The position numbers and the translations under genes are program-made. The notes under the pieces were generated by a model. It saw nothing but the letters and a program-made list of their open reading frames with translations. It did not search any database and was not told the DNA's origin. 64,000 nucleotides of DNA from UBA937 sp031549725 (GTDB lineage Bacteria > Spirochaetota > Spirochaetia > Treponematales > Breznakiellaceae). Location of the stretch: positions 1 to 64,000 of the forward strand of contig JAVBPH010000003.1 of the NCBI GenBank assembly GCA_031549725.1. Direction: 5' to 3'. Positions 55,483 through 63,967 of the stretch are shown here, piece by piece (the first letter of the stretch is position 1; each line of letters starts with the position of its first letter).

Positions 55483-55547
55483 ATGAAAAAACAATATAAT
55501 GCAGGAGCTGTCAGGCTCAAAAAAATCACCTCCTAGTATTTATCTTT
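55483..55547 (+). other. Out-of-frame signal-peptide start with A7 run
   Basis: An ATG at 55483 opens MKKQYNAGAVRLKKITS and meets TAG at 55534. At the run of seven A (55519-55525) the frame of the downstream gene lies at -1. Joining there gives AVRLKKNHLLVFIFMISTAV, a textbook signal peptide continuous with the M23-like domain. One extra A would restore the frame. It is therefore either a frameshift mutation, a phase-variable tract, programmed -1 slippage, or a sequencing error. Confidence 0.55.
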
Positions 55548-56030
55548 ATGATAAGCACCGCGGTTCTTCCGCAGGAAGCGGAAGTAATAGATAGGTATGT
55601 GGATCTGTACAACGAAGCCCTGGAGGAAGCCTGGAATGCCGAATTTATTCCTCCGCTGAAAGATCTAACCTATTCCCAGATTGAAATCTATTCTTCCTAT
55701 TTGGGATTTGGTTTTAAAATGAATCCATTTACCGGAAGAATTGGTTTCTCCCGGTTTTTTATTATCCCTTCAAAACTTGAAACCGAAGTATATGCAATGG
55801 CTGATGGTATAGTGGAAGAAATTGGTTTTATGCAGGCAATAATAAAAAGCAAGGAGTTTGAAATATGCTATGTTGGTATAAGGACTTCGGATATTAAACC
55901 TGGCGATTCTATTCAGAAAGGGATGTGTATTGGTCGCGTTTCTACATCCGGTTTAAGTACCGGTCCTGTATTATTACTGTCTTTAAAATATAAAGATGTA
56001 TATCTGAACCCGGGGTATTTTATGTTTTAA
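55548..56030 (+). CDS. Degenerate M23 (LytM-like) domain protein, N-terminus broken
   Basis: 160 aa from the first in-frame ATG at 55548, which has no ribosome site. The domain follows the M23 pattern: GFGFKMNPFTGRIGFSRFF, EVYAMADGIVEEIG, IKPGDSIQKGMCIGRVSTSG, LSTGPVLLLSLKYKD. All zinc ligands are lost: the HxGxD segment reads SRFFI and the HLH of GPHLHFE reads VLL. It is thus probably a non-catalytic peptidoglycan-binding or amidase-activating LytM protein, if expressed. The true N-terminus appears to be at 55483 in another frame. Confidence 0.65.
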   Translation: MISTAVLPQEAEVIDRYVDLYNEALEEAWNAEFIPPLKDLTYSQIEIYSSYLGFGFKMNPFTGRIGFSRFFIIPSKLETEVYAMADGIVEEIGFMQAIIKSKEFEICYVGIRTSDIKPGDSIQKGMCIGRVSTSGLSTGPVLLLSLKYKDVYLNPGYFMF

Positions 56031-56074
56031 AGAAACATAAAAGGTATAATGGAATGTTCTCTTAAACAGCAGCG

Positions 56075-56104
56075 AATAAAAGGGACAGCCCCGGGGCTGT
56101 CCCT
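56075..56104 (-). terminator. Terminator of guaB (perfect 24-bp palindrome)
   Basis: A perfect palindrome AGGGACAGCCCC / GGGGCTGTCCCT at 56081-56104, seven bases after the guaB stop, is followed on the minus strand by TTTTATT. The left half (GGGACAGCCCCGGGG) recurs directly after the stop codon of the binding-protein gene at 29086-29100. Confidence 0.75.
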
Positions 56105-56111
56105 ATCATAT

Positions 56112-57548
56112 TTATTGCCTGGAATAATTCGGGGCTTCCTGGGTAATCGTCACATCATGGATGTGGCTTTCCTTAAGCCCCGCACCGGTAATCTTCACAA
56201 AATTGCGGTATTTTTTCAGTTCATCAATATTTTTGCATCCGCAGTAGCCCATACCTTTGCGCAGACCCGCAACCAGCTGGTTCAGGTAATTCCGCAGTTC
56301 CCCCTTGTAGGGAACCCGGCCTTCAATGCCTTCCGGTACGGGGGATTCATCCTTGCCTATCTGGTAGCGGTCGCCGGCGCCATCATTGATGGCCCCCAGG
56401 CTTCCCATGCCGCGGTATTCCTTGTAGATCCTGCCGTCAAAAAGTATTTCCTTTCCGGGGGCTTCCTTAAGCCCCGCAAAAAGATTACCTATCATAACTA
56501 CATTGGCGCCGGCACCGATGGCTTTGGAAATATCCCCGGAGAATTTGATGCCCCCGTCTGCAATAACGGGAATCTTATACTTTGACGCTTCCTCTGCACA
56601 GTCCCAGACAGCGGTAAACTGGGGGACACCGATGCCCGCAACTATCCGGGTGGTACAGATTGATCCCGGCCCGATTCCGATTTTAACCGCATCGGCACCG
56701 GCATCAATAAGACGTTTCGTCGCTTCCCTGGAAGCCACATTCCCGCCGATTACCGGAACGCCGAACTTTTTCTTGATGGCGGTCACCGCATCCATCACAT
56801 TTTTTGAATCCCCATGGGCAGTATCAAGAACAACAAAATCAACCTTGGCTGCCTTGAGGAGGGGCATACGGATTTCCAAGTCCTGGGGAGAAACCGCAGC
56901 CCCGACTATCAGCCGGCCGCCCTTATCCAGGGCTGCATGGGGGAAGGCATCATGTTTTTCCATATCCTTTACCGTGATCAGTCCGGTGAGATGTCCCTGG
57001 GCATCCACCACGGGAAGTTTTTCAATGCGATGCTTATCAAATTTTTCCCTGGCAGCAGTCACCGAGGGCTCTCCCTGAACGGTGACGGGATTTTTAGTCA
57101 TCACACTGGTCACCGGGAGGGTAAAATCCGTGCAGAACCGGAGGTCCCGGTTGGTGATAATACCGGTCAGCCGGTTATCCTTGTCCAGTACGGGCATACC
57201 CGAAACCTTGTAACGTTCCATCAGGGATTTGACATCCTTCACCAGTGCATCGGTTCCGACGGTTACCGGAGAATCAATGATCCAGTTGAGGAAGCGTTTT
57301 ACGCTCATCACCTGCTGGGCCTGGGCTTCGGGTTTAAGGTTCCGGTGGATGACTCCGCTGCCGCCTTCCAGGGCAATGGCAATGGCCATCCGTTCTTCGG
57401 TGACCGTGTCCATGGCCGCGGTGATGATGGGAATATTGAGTTTAATATCTGCGCAAAGTATGGTTTCTACATTACACTCCCTGGGCAGCAGGTCCGAATA
57501 ACCGGGCTGCAGGAGGACGTCATCATAGGATAATGCTTCTCTGAACAT
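56112..57548 (-). CDS. guaB: Inosine-5'-monophosphate dehydrogenase
   Basis: 478 aa. Oxidises IMP to XMP with NAD in guanine nucleotide synthesis. The TIM barrel starts LSYDDVLLQPGYSDLLP and PIITAAMDTVTE. Two CBS domains are inserted at about 95-200 (KRFLNWIIDSPVTV, KVSGMPVLDKDNRLTGI). The catalytic loop is GIGPGSICTTRIVAGIG near 292 with Cys, followed by IADGGIKFSGDISKAIGAG. AAGGAG precedes the ATG. The protein is full length. It neighbours purB, so two IMP branch-point enzymes lie side by side. Confidence 0.97.
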   Translation of the reverse strand: MFREALSYDDVLLQPGYSDLLPRECNVETILCADIKLNIPIITAAMDTVTEERMAIAIALEGGSGVIHRNLKPEAQAQQVMSVKRFLNWIIDSPVTVGTDALVKDVKSLMERYKVSGMPVLDKDNRLTGIITNRDLRFCTDFTLPVTSVMTKNPVTVQGEPSVTAAREKFDKHRIEKLPVVDAQGHLTGLITVKDMEKHDAFPHAALDKGGRLIVGAAVSPQDLEIRMPLLKAAKVDFVVLDTAHGDSKNVMDAVTAIKKKFGVPVIGGNVASREATKRLIDAGADAVKIGIGPGSICTTRIVAGIGVPQFTAVWDCAEEASKYKIPVIADGGIKFSGDISKAIGAGANVVMIGNLFAGLKEAPGKEILFDGRIYKEYRGMGSLGAINDGAGDRYQIGKDESPVPEGIEGRVPYKGELRNYLNQLVAGLRKGMGYCGCKNIDELKKYRNFVKITGAGLKESHIHDVTITQEAPNYSRQ

Positions 57549-57803
57549 AAAATCTCCTTGTGTTAAAACCGCCGGATGATACCGGGGTTTTACGTATATT
57601 TTTCGGCAGTCCCCGGAACATCAAATAAATCCGTGGAAACCGTTTGGTTACAAATCTATGTATTCCGGGCAACCCCAGGAATTGGCTATGACCGCCTTAC
57701 CATTCAGCAGCTGTTCCGGAATACCAAGTTCCCTTTATTCGCAAGTGGGTTTAATACCCCGCTGCTTGCCTCGCACGCGAAAGCGTGCAGAAGGCTGTTG
57801 ATT

Positions 57804-57834
57804 AAAACAAAGGGCACCCATGATGGTGCCCTGT
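57804..57834 (-). terminator. Rho-independent terminator of purB
   Basis: On the minus strand GGGCACC / GGTGCCC forms a stem (57812-57831 on the plus strand) followed by TTTGTTTT, just after the purB stop. Upstream of it, 57773-57788 holds a further small hairpin GCACGC-GAAA-GCGTGC. Confidence 0.8.
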
Positions 57835-57836
57835 TT

Positions 57837-59294
57837 TTATGCATTCACAAAATCATTGCTCATCAAAAGGTGATATTTCTTCGCTATTTCTTTAGCCTTT
57901 TTAACCGCCAATCCGGAATACCGCTCGGGATGTTCAAAAAATGCCAGGGATTCTTCCGGTGATGCGGCCAGTCCCAGATCGATCATCTTCTGGCTGATCC
58001 TGCTGAGAACATCGGGTTCAGCCTTTAATGCGTCGGCAAAGCTCAGCTTTTTTTCTTCTGCGGCCAGGGTGATTTTACGGATGATTTCATGGGCGTCGGA
58101 GATACCGGTTTCCGCAAGTAGGATATATGCCGGTTCAGCCAGGATACCCCCGGGAATACCCGCACCGCTGTTGCCTCCCCGGAGATTAAACATCAGCCGT
58201 TCCCGGTCAACCCCCAGATCACGGATGATACTGATCATCCGGCTGACGGCCATACAGAACCCGGAAACGTAATCCGCAATAAACCGCTGGCTCGCGGAAT
58301 TGGAAAGGTCCCGCTGGTGTTCACTGATCTGGTCCATGAAAAAGGTCGCAGCCCTGGGCATGAAGGTTTTCCAGAGGCTTTTCACATGTTCCGAGTTCCA
58401 GGGATTCCGTTTCTGGGGCATGGTGGATGATCCCACCTGATCCGCCCCGAATCCTTCCCGGAGCTCGCCTATTTCACTGCGCTGGAGATTCCGGAGATCA
58501 TCCGCCAGGTTTGCAATGATCCCAAAGGCGGTATTAAATTCCAGAAGGAGCCGGAGCATATATTCGGGTTCCACCAACTGGGTGGAATGTTCCGACGGTT
58601 CCAGCTCAAGTTCTGCAAGGTAAATCCTTTCAAGTTCTTCCGGATCTTTTACGAGAACACTGGTGGCATTATAAGCCCCGACTGCCCCGGCAAGTTTTCC
58701 TTTAAGTCTATTAACACGGTCTTCAATTTCCAGGATAGATTTTCCCAACCGGGATACGTATTCCGCCATGGCAAATCCCAGGGTGATAGGCACCGCATGC
58801 TGACCATGGGTCCGGCCCACCTGGGGGGTTTCGGCTTCTTTATCAGCAAAACCGCAGAGAAGAATTTCCAGTTTTCTTAATAAGGGAAGAACCACCTGAT
58901 TGGTGACACCCTTCATCCTCCAGGACAGGGCGGTATCGAGGATATCCACACTGGTGGCCCCCAGATGCACCAAAGGTGCGGTTTCTCCGGGAACCTTTTC
59001 CTTAAGGACATTTACCAGAGCCCGGATATTATGGCGGGTTTTTTCTTCCTCGGCGTACACTTCTTCAGGATCAATAAGGTGTTCCGCTTTCTCCAGGGCC
59101 AGTTCAAGATCCGGGGTCAGTTTTCCCCGGACTTTCAGATGGGCGGTTACCAGGGCGATTTCTGCCTTAACGCATGAACGGATAGCCCCTTCTTCAGAGA
59201 TCCAAAGAGAAAGGGATTCAAACAAACTCTTATCTGAGATTGAATAACGGTGATCCAGGGGGGATAAGTTGCGGAAAATTGTCCTAGCTTCCAT
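57837..59294 (-). CDS. purB: Adenylosuccinate lyase
   Basis: 485 aa. Fumarase/aspartase superfamily enzyme acting twice in purine synthesis (SAICAR to AICAR, adenylosuccinate to AMP). The signature SSTMPQKRNPWNSEHV near residue 280 carries the mobile-loop serine. Other conserved parts are VHLGATSVDILDTALSWR near 107 and GRTHGQHAVPITLGFAMAEY near 158 (active-site His). ASQRFIADY lies near 325. No ribosome site precedes the ATG, and a promoter places the transcription start at the initiation codon, so the mRNA may be leaderless. Confidence 0.95.
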   Translation of the reverse strand: MEARTIFRNLSPLDHRYSISDKSLFESLSLWISEEGAIRSCVKAEIALVTAHLKVRGKLTPDLELALEKAEHLIDPEEVYAEEEKTRHNIRALVNVLKEKVPGETAPLVHLGATSVDILDTALSWRMKGVTNQVVLPLLRKLEILLCGFADKEAETPQVGRTHGQHAVPITLGFAMAEYVSRLGKSILEIEDRVNRLKGKLAGAVGAYNATSVLVKDPEELERIYLAELELEPSEHSTQLVEPEYMLRLLLEFNTAFGIIANLADDLRNLQRSEIGELREGFGADQVGSSTMPQKRNPWNSEHVKSLWKTFMPRAATFFMDQISEHQRDLSNSASQRFIADYVSGFCMAVSRMISIIRDLGVDRERLMFNLRGGNSGAGIPGGILAEPAYILLAETGISDAHEIIRKITLAAEEKKLSFADALKAEPDVLSRISQKMIDLGLAASPEESLAFFEHPERYSGLAVKKAKEIAKKYHLLMSNDFVNA

Positions 59295-59299
59295 ATAGA

Positions 59300-59328
59300 A
59301 CTATGGCATACTTCCTGTTTTTTGACAA
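59300..59328 (-). promoter_or_regulatory. Predicted purB promoter giving a leaderless transcript
   Basis: On the minus strand -35 TTGTCA (59323-59328), 17-nt spacer, -10 CATAGT (59300-59305). The expected start, six to eight bases downstream, falls at 59292-59294, the purB ATG itself. Confidence 0.5.
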
Positions 59329-59511
59329 GAGGTCTGGGGAACCGCTGATTAAACCGGTCGCAATATGCGCCCAATCAGTGTTTTCCTAGGGAAGGTCCGG
59401 GTTTACGATTCTTTGGTACTGTTAATGCCTGTAAAGGATTTGCAAAATCCGAGGGGCAGTGTATATTTGAGTCTGATTTACCTGGCCTTGGGTTAAAACC
59501 AGAAGGGATGC

Positions 59512-60090
59512 ATGAAAATGAAAAAAATATCTTTTGTAATTATTCTAATGTTTGTATGTTTATTTGTGTTTGGCGAAATAATGTCCATCCCGTTTACGCC
59601 CGAAGAGTTTGAGGTTGAAATAATTCAGTATCCCCACATGATAGCTGCGGATAACCCCGAATCGGAACAGCTGGATACCCGGTATACCTTTACCAATAAA
59701 GATGAGACCTACCAGGTACGGTATACTTTTTTTAAACAAACTAATAATGAGCCGGATTATACGAAAATGAAAATTCCCTATCGTTTACTAATTATGCCCG
59801 TAATATTTAATATTGCGGGACATGATAATTACAATGTATCGGATTTCAGGGATCTGGATGTGTTATTTGAGTTCAACGGATCCTTTGGCTCTACTGTTTT
59901 TATCCGTGATCCGGATTCCGATTTCGGCCGGGGCTATGCATATTTAATGATAAATTTTTATTATAAGGTAAACCAGGGAATAGTGGCCCAGTCAATTTTA
60001 TTTAATGATCTGTCCTTTGCTGCTTCCCAGGAATTTATTGACGTTTTTCATTCCTTCAAATTTCTGGAATGGCCGGATGAGATTCTGTAA
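59512..60090 (+). CDS. Hypothetical secreted protein
   Basis: 192 aa with an N-terminal signal peptide (KISFVIILMFVCLFVFGEIM). The mature part is beta-rich with many aromatics (YTFTNKDETYQVRYTFFKQ, LDVLFEFNGSFGSTVFIRD) and no recognised domain. AGAAGGGA lies before the ATG; a second ATG six bases on is an alternative start. Confidence 0.68.
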   Translation: MKMKKISFVIILMFVCLFVFGEIMSIPFTPEEFEVEIIQYPHMIAADNPESEQLDTRYTFTNKDETYQVRYTFFKQTNNEPDYTKMKIPYRLLIMPVIFNIAGHDNYNVSDFRDLDVLFEFNGSFGSTVFIRDPDSDFGRGYAYLMINFYYKVNQGIVAQSILFNDLSFAASQEFIDVFHSFKFLEWPDEIL

Positions 60091-60147
60091 AATCCGGTTC
60101 TATCTGTGTTATATTAAAACCGGAATCGATTTCTAATAAGGTGATGT

Positions 60148-60768
60148 ATGAATTCAAGTAAAGAAGATACCCTGCCTTCCCTGCAGGAAGCGGATGAATT
60201 ATTAGTATGGGCCCATGCGCAGAATCCCGGTCCCTGGATGCAGCACAGCAGAACCGCCGCAAAAGTGGCCGGGGAAATTGCATCTCATTGTGGTATGGAT
60301 AAAAACACGGCATACATCCTTGGGTTGCTCCATGATATAGGACGGTATAACGGAATAACCGGAATAAGGCATACCTATTACGGAAATATTTTAATGAAGG
60401 AAAAGGGATATATTTCCGCAGCCAGAATATGTTTGACCCATTCGTTTATTCAGAAGGATCTCCGGACATACCAGGGATTGTTTGATTGTACGGAAGAAGA
60501 AGAGAATTATATAAAAGATGAATTAAACAAAATGGAATATGATGATTATGACAAACTCATCCAACTCTGTGACCATTTGAGTTTACCCGAAGGGGCGTGC
60601 ATCCTGGAAAAAAGACTGATAGATGTTACAAGAAGAAATGGATTATATCCCGCAATCCGGGAAAAATGGGATCTCTGTTTTCAGTTAAAAGATTATTTTG
60701 ACGAAAAATGCAATGAAAATATTTACACATATTTTTCCCGGGAGATAACAAAAACTTGTATCGGCTGA
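60148..60768 (+). CDS. HD-domain phosphohydrolase family protein
   Basis: 206 aa. The HD fold has the first metal-ligand histidine in QHSRTAAKVAGEIA near 31, the HD pair in LGLLHDIGRYNG near 60, and a further histidine in LTHSFIQKD near 91, with QLCDHLSLP near 133 supplying the last aspartate. It probably hydrolyses a phosphate ester or nucleotide. TAAGGTGA precedes the ATG. Substrate unknown. Confidence 0.83.
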   Translation: MNSSKEDTLPSLQEADELLVWAHAQNPGPWMQHSRTAAKVAGEIASHCGMDKNTAYILGLLHDIGRYNGITGIRHTYYGNILMKEKGYISAARICLTHSFIQKDLRTYQGLFDCTEEEENYIKDELNKMEYDDYDKLIQLCDHLSLPEGACILEKRLIDVTRRNGLYPAIREKWDLCFQLKDYFDEKCNENIYTYFSREITKTCIG

Positions 60769-60923
60769 ATCAGCCCAAATATATAATTCAGAATTGCCTG
60801 AAATTTTTATTCGGAAGTCCGGATTAATACCCCGGTGCTCGCCGGGGGAGGTTCATTTGAGAAATTTCTGAAATCCCGCAAAAATTCGGGGATTCCCTTA
60901 CTCCGGTACCAAGGGAGAGGAAA

Positions 60924-61904
60924 ATGAAAAAAATTACAGTAAAGACTGAGAAGTATATCGAGTTAATGGGAATACTGGGCCACCTTTCAACGTACGATCA
61001 GCGGCTGCGGGCATATTATAATCCGAAAATCCCTGACTGCCGTAATATTTTATGCGAACACATCCTGGAGCATTTTGGGAAATTCAAAACATTGGAAGCT
61101 GTAAATATTTTTGAAACGTTAACATCGAAGGAAAGCTTTATTTTCGATGCCCCGGTAAAGCTGTTTTTCAGAATGGGTAAACTGCATAAAGAAGAAATAA
61201 TTAATGAGGAGCTTTTATCAAGAGCCGGAAATAAAATTCTCCTGGAAGATATGATACGGAACGCGGATGTATTTTATGAAGAAAGTAATTTTGAAGGGTT
61301 TCTGGAAAAGAATAAAGTAACATACCGGAACATGCTTGAGGATGTGGATGCCATAATTAATAAGGATGATTACATCGCAGTATTTGAACAGTATACCGGG
61401 CTGGGATGCAGTGCGTACAATGTGGTACTCACCCCTTATATAATTGGGAATTACGGATTGTTTAATTATGAAGAGGGAGAAATCATTCCGTATCCGGTTA
61501 TTACTCCCATAAGATCAAAGGAGCTATACTTTGGTCCTGTACAATGCCTGATCGAAATAATATGGCATGAAATCAGTCATAGTTTTATTAATCCATGGAC
61601 AGATAAATATATTACCCAGGATCATTTGAATAAAATGACCGCGGATGATCGGATGCAGAAACAAGCCTATTCGGATAACCGAACTATTATAAACGAAAAT
61701 ATTATCCGGGCCCTAACGGTTAGACTGACCAGGGTAGGATTTGGCAATGATGCTGCCATGGAATCCCTGGGAGTACACAAAAAATGCGGATTCAAATATA
61801 TTGATAGGATAATAGAACTGCTGGAAGTATATGAAAAAAATAGAGCCATGTATAATTCACTGGAAGAATATTATGACTGTTTGATAAATGAAGTCTGGGC
61901 ATAA
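60924..61904 (+). CDS. Putative zinc-dependent HExxH protein (DUF4932-like)
   Basis: 326 aa, no signal peptide. The zinc-binding motif WHEISHSFINPW lies near residue 215, and a downstream helix with INENIIRALTVRL near 255 could supply the gluzincin glutamate. The rest is helical and the N-terminal 150 residues match nothing I recognise. It resembles DUF4932-type proteins. GGGAGAGG precedes the ATG. Together with the C39-like gene 15 bp downstream, it may form a small operon. Confidence 0.65.
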   Translation: MKKITVKTEKYIELMGILGHLSTYDQRLRAYYNPKIPDCRNILCEHILEHFGKFKTLEAVNIFETLTSKESFIFDAPVKLFFRMGKLHKEEIINEELLSRAGNKILLEDMIRNADVFYEESNFEGFLEKNKVTYRNMLEDVDAIINKDDYIAVFEQYTGLGCSAYNVVLTPYIIGNYGLFNYEEGEIIPYPVITPIRSKELYFGPVQCLIEIIWHEISHSFINPWTDKYITQDHLNKMTADDRMQKQAYSDNRTIINENIIRALTVRLTRVGFGNDAAMESLGVHKKCGFKYIDRIIELLEVYEKNRAMYNSLEEYYDCLINEVWA

Positions 61905-61919
61905 AGAAACGGCGGGAGT

Positions 61920-62573
61920 ATGCGGAAGTTTATAAGGTATATAGTAATATTTCTCATAATGGTTGTAGCTGTTGGGGCAGCTCTTTTTCTGCGGGTATTG
62001 CCGTCCATGGCAGTTAAAATTGATAACACTAATCAGCATATCAATTGCCTGGATATTTCAGATGATATTTATTTCAGGCAGACCCTGAATAATTGCGCTC
62101 CCTATTCGGTTATGGGGGTCATAAATATTCTGGATGGCCGGAAGCTTGATCCGGAATTGCTGGCTAAGGAAACGAAGTGGAGAATGACAAAAAACCTGAC
62201 CTATCCCCAGGGACTGGTGGATTTGCTCCGCAGATACAACATAAAAACAAAAGAATACAACCTTAGATTATATTCCGGAGAAAATAAAATCCGCTGGCTG
62301 AAAAACCAGGTGGATCAGGGATATCCCGTGATATTGCTTGTAAAAGTAAAAAACATTCAGCATTACTTCACTGTAATAGGGTATGATGACAGGGGATTCA
62401 TGCTGTATGACTCGCTTCAGGAAAAAGAAAATGACCGCAGCAGAAAAACCGTGACAGACCGGGGGGATTATCCGGGAAACAGATATTATACTAATGATGA
62501 ATTGATAGGCTTGTGGGACCGGGGAGGGTATAAATTATTTTTCAGAAATTGGGCAGTGGTATGTAAAAAATAA
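61920..62573 (+). CDS. C39-like papain-fold cysteine peptidase domain protein
   Basis: 217 aa. An N-terminal membrane anchor (about 5-25, YIVIFLIMVVAVGAALFL) is followed by a Peptidase_C39_2-type domain. The catalytic Cys is in FRQTLNNCAPYSVMGV near 58, His in QHYFTVIGYDDRG near 150 and the Asp in FMLYDSLQEK near 163. It is anchored with the domain outside the cytoplasm. There is no attached ABC transporter, so bacteriocin processing is unlikely; envelope peptide cleavage is a guess. Confidence 0.75.
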   Translation: MRKFIRYIVIFLIMVVAVGAALFLRVLPSMAVKIDNTNQHINCLDISDDIYFRQTLNNCAPYSVMGVINILDGRKLDPELLAKETKWRMTKNLTYPQGLVDLLRRYNIKTKEYNLRLYSGENKIRWLKNQVDQGYPVILLVKVKNIQHYFTVIGYDDRGFMLYDSLQEKENDRSRKTVTDRGDYPGNRYYTNDELIGLWDRGGYKLFFRNWAVVCKK

Positions 62574-62610
62574 AATCCCATCAATTTTTTCTTTTAGGTA
62601 TGGAGAGGTT

Positions 62611-63417
62611 ATGTTTGAAAATGAATTGGCACTGTTTCAGCGAAGCAGGGAAGCCATATGGACCGATGAATATATCAGTAAAAATCTGCTCGCGGCCCAC
62701 CTGGACGAATCGTATAATGGCGCTTCCAGGAAAGAAGATTTACGGATAGATACTATCAACTGGATAAATACTATTATTACTCCCCATTCAAGAATTATAG
62801 ACCTGGGCTGCGGACCTGGTTTGTATACCTATGAATTAGGGAAAAACGGACATACCGTTTTGGGGCTGGATTTCAGCAGAGAATCAATTGAATATGCCCG
62901 CAAGAACAAGCAGGTAAACGGATCCGTAGAATATACCTGGGGTAATTACCTGGAGGATGATATAGCAGGGATATACGATGCTGCAATAATGATCTGGTGT
63001 GACTTTGGCGCCCTGATTCCCGGGGAGCAGGAAATTCTGCTGAAAAAAATCAAAAACGTCTTAACCGGTAAGGGTGTTTTTATATTTGACGTTTTTGGGG
63101 AAGGGCTGACCGCAAAAAAACGTGAAAGAAGAAGCTGGAATATTTCCGGGGGAAATGATTTCTGGAGCAGTGAACCGTATTTTTTGCTAGAGGAAATAAA
63201 ACATTTTGAAAAAGCCCATGCGGTTGGAACCAGGGATTACGTCATAACCCAGAACAGTCCGGAGATCCATGAGTATATCATGTGGGACCAGTATTATAAC
63301 CGGAACTCCATCACAAAATTGATGGAAGACAACGGGTTCAAAATAAAACAAATAAACCGGGAAGTAATAAAAAGCAAGGACGATGATGTGCTGTTTGTAG
63401 TAGCAGAGAGTATATAA
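62611..63417 (+). CDS. Class I SAM-dependent methyltransferase
   Basis: 268 aa. Motif I is IIDLGCGPGLYTYELGKNG near residue 66, the acidic residue lies in LGLDFSRESIEYARK near 88, and DAAIMIWCDFGALIP near 124 is motif IV-like. GGAGAGG precedes the ATG. It resembles small-molecule methyltransferases; substrate not readable. It is a different subfamily from the enzyme at 36290-37066. Confidence 0.83.
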   Translation: MFENELALFQRSREAIWTDEYISKNLLAAHLDESYNGASRKEDLRIDTINWINTIITPHSRIIDLGCGPGLYTYELGKNGHTVLGLDFSRESIEYARKNKQVNGSVEYTWGNYLEDDIAGIYDAAIMIWCDFGALIPGEQEILLKKIKNVLTGKGVFIFDVFGEGLTAKKRERRSWNISGGNDFWSSEPYFLLEEIKHFEKAHAVGTRDYVITQNSPEIHEYIMWDQYYNRNSITKLMEDNGFKIKQINREVIKSKDDDVLFVVAESI

Positions 63418-63441
63418 TATTCGAAATGTATAGGGGGATAT

Positions 63442-63831
63442 ATGAAAAGCAGATTATTAATCCTAATTTTGATTGCCTGCTGTTTTTGCGGATGCAGTAC
63501 CTATAAAAACACCCTGCAGAAAGAAACCGAAAAAATCCTTATATATATTTACCCTCCGGAAGGGAACGAAAATGACCAGGATGCTGTAAAAATAGAAATT
63601 TCCAATAAAAACGAAATTAAGAAAATCATAAACTATACCACAAGAAGAATTTCCCCGGGTTATAAATGCGGTTATGACGGAAAAATTGAATACCTCTGCG
63701 CAGGGAATAATGTAATCATGGAAATGGTATTTAATGTCAGCTGCAATACCATGGTTTTTGTGTATGATGACAAACTGTTTACCCGGAGAATTTCAAAAAA
63801 TGGGCTGGAATATTTTAAGGCAATGCGGTAA
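63442..63831 (+). CDS. Small hypothetical lipoprotein
   Basis: 129 aa. The lipoprotein signal peptide is KSRLLILILIACCFCGC with Cys at about 18. The short mature part is basic and beta-rich with two cysteines that could pair (YKCGYDGKIEYLCAG). No family recognised. AGGGGGA precedes the ATG, 24 bases after the methyltransferase. Confidence 0.7.
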   Translation: MKSRLLILILIACCFCGCSTYKNTLQKETEKILIYIYPPEGNENDQDAVKIEISNKNEIKKIINYTTRRISPGYKCGYDGKIEYLCAGNNVIMEMVFNVSCNTMVFVYDDKLFTRRISKNGLEYFKAMR

Positions 63832-63930
63832 AGGGTTCTGACCAATTTTCATACAATAAAACAATCACGCAGTAAAAAGAGCATAGTAAATTTTAATAAA
63901 AAAGACAATGTTTTTAATAAAGTATCTCTG

Positions 63931-63967
63931 GAGGCTTTTTCAAAATGTCAAATTTTGAAAAAGGCTC
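63931..63967 (+). repeat. Solo hairpin of the interspersed repeat family (type A)
   Basis: A 37-bp palindrome identical base for base to that at 10478-10514 (arms GAGGCTTTTTCAAAAT and ATTTTGAAAAAGGCTC). It lies about 100 bp downstream of the last gene in the window. Flanking bases differ from those of the other copy. Confidence 0.8.

Noticed and set aside
55525..55534. ATCACCTCCT identical to the 3' end of 16S rRNA (anti-Shine-Dalgarno)
   Set aside because: Ten bases in isolation, no rRNA context; taken as coincidence within the broken signal-peptide region.
57745..57790. TTTAATACCCCGCTGCTTGC near purB and a related ATTAATACCCCGGTGCTCGC at about 60823, as a possible insertion-sequence end
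   Set aside because: Only two partial matches, no paired ends or transposase; insufficient to call a mobile element.
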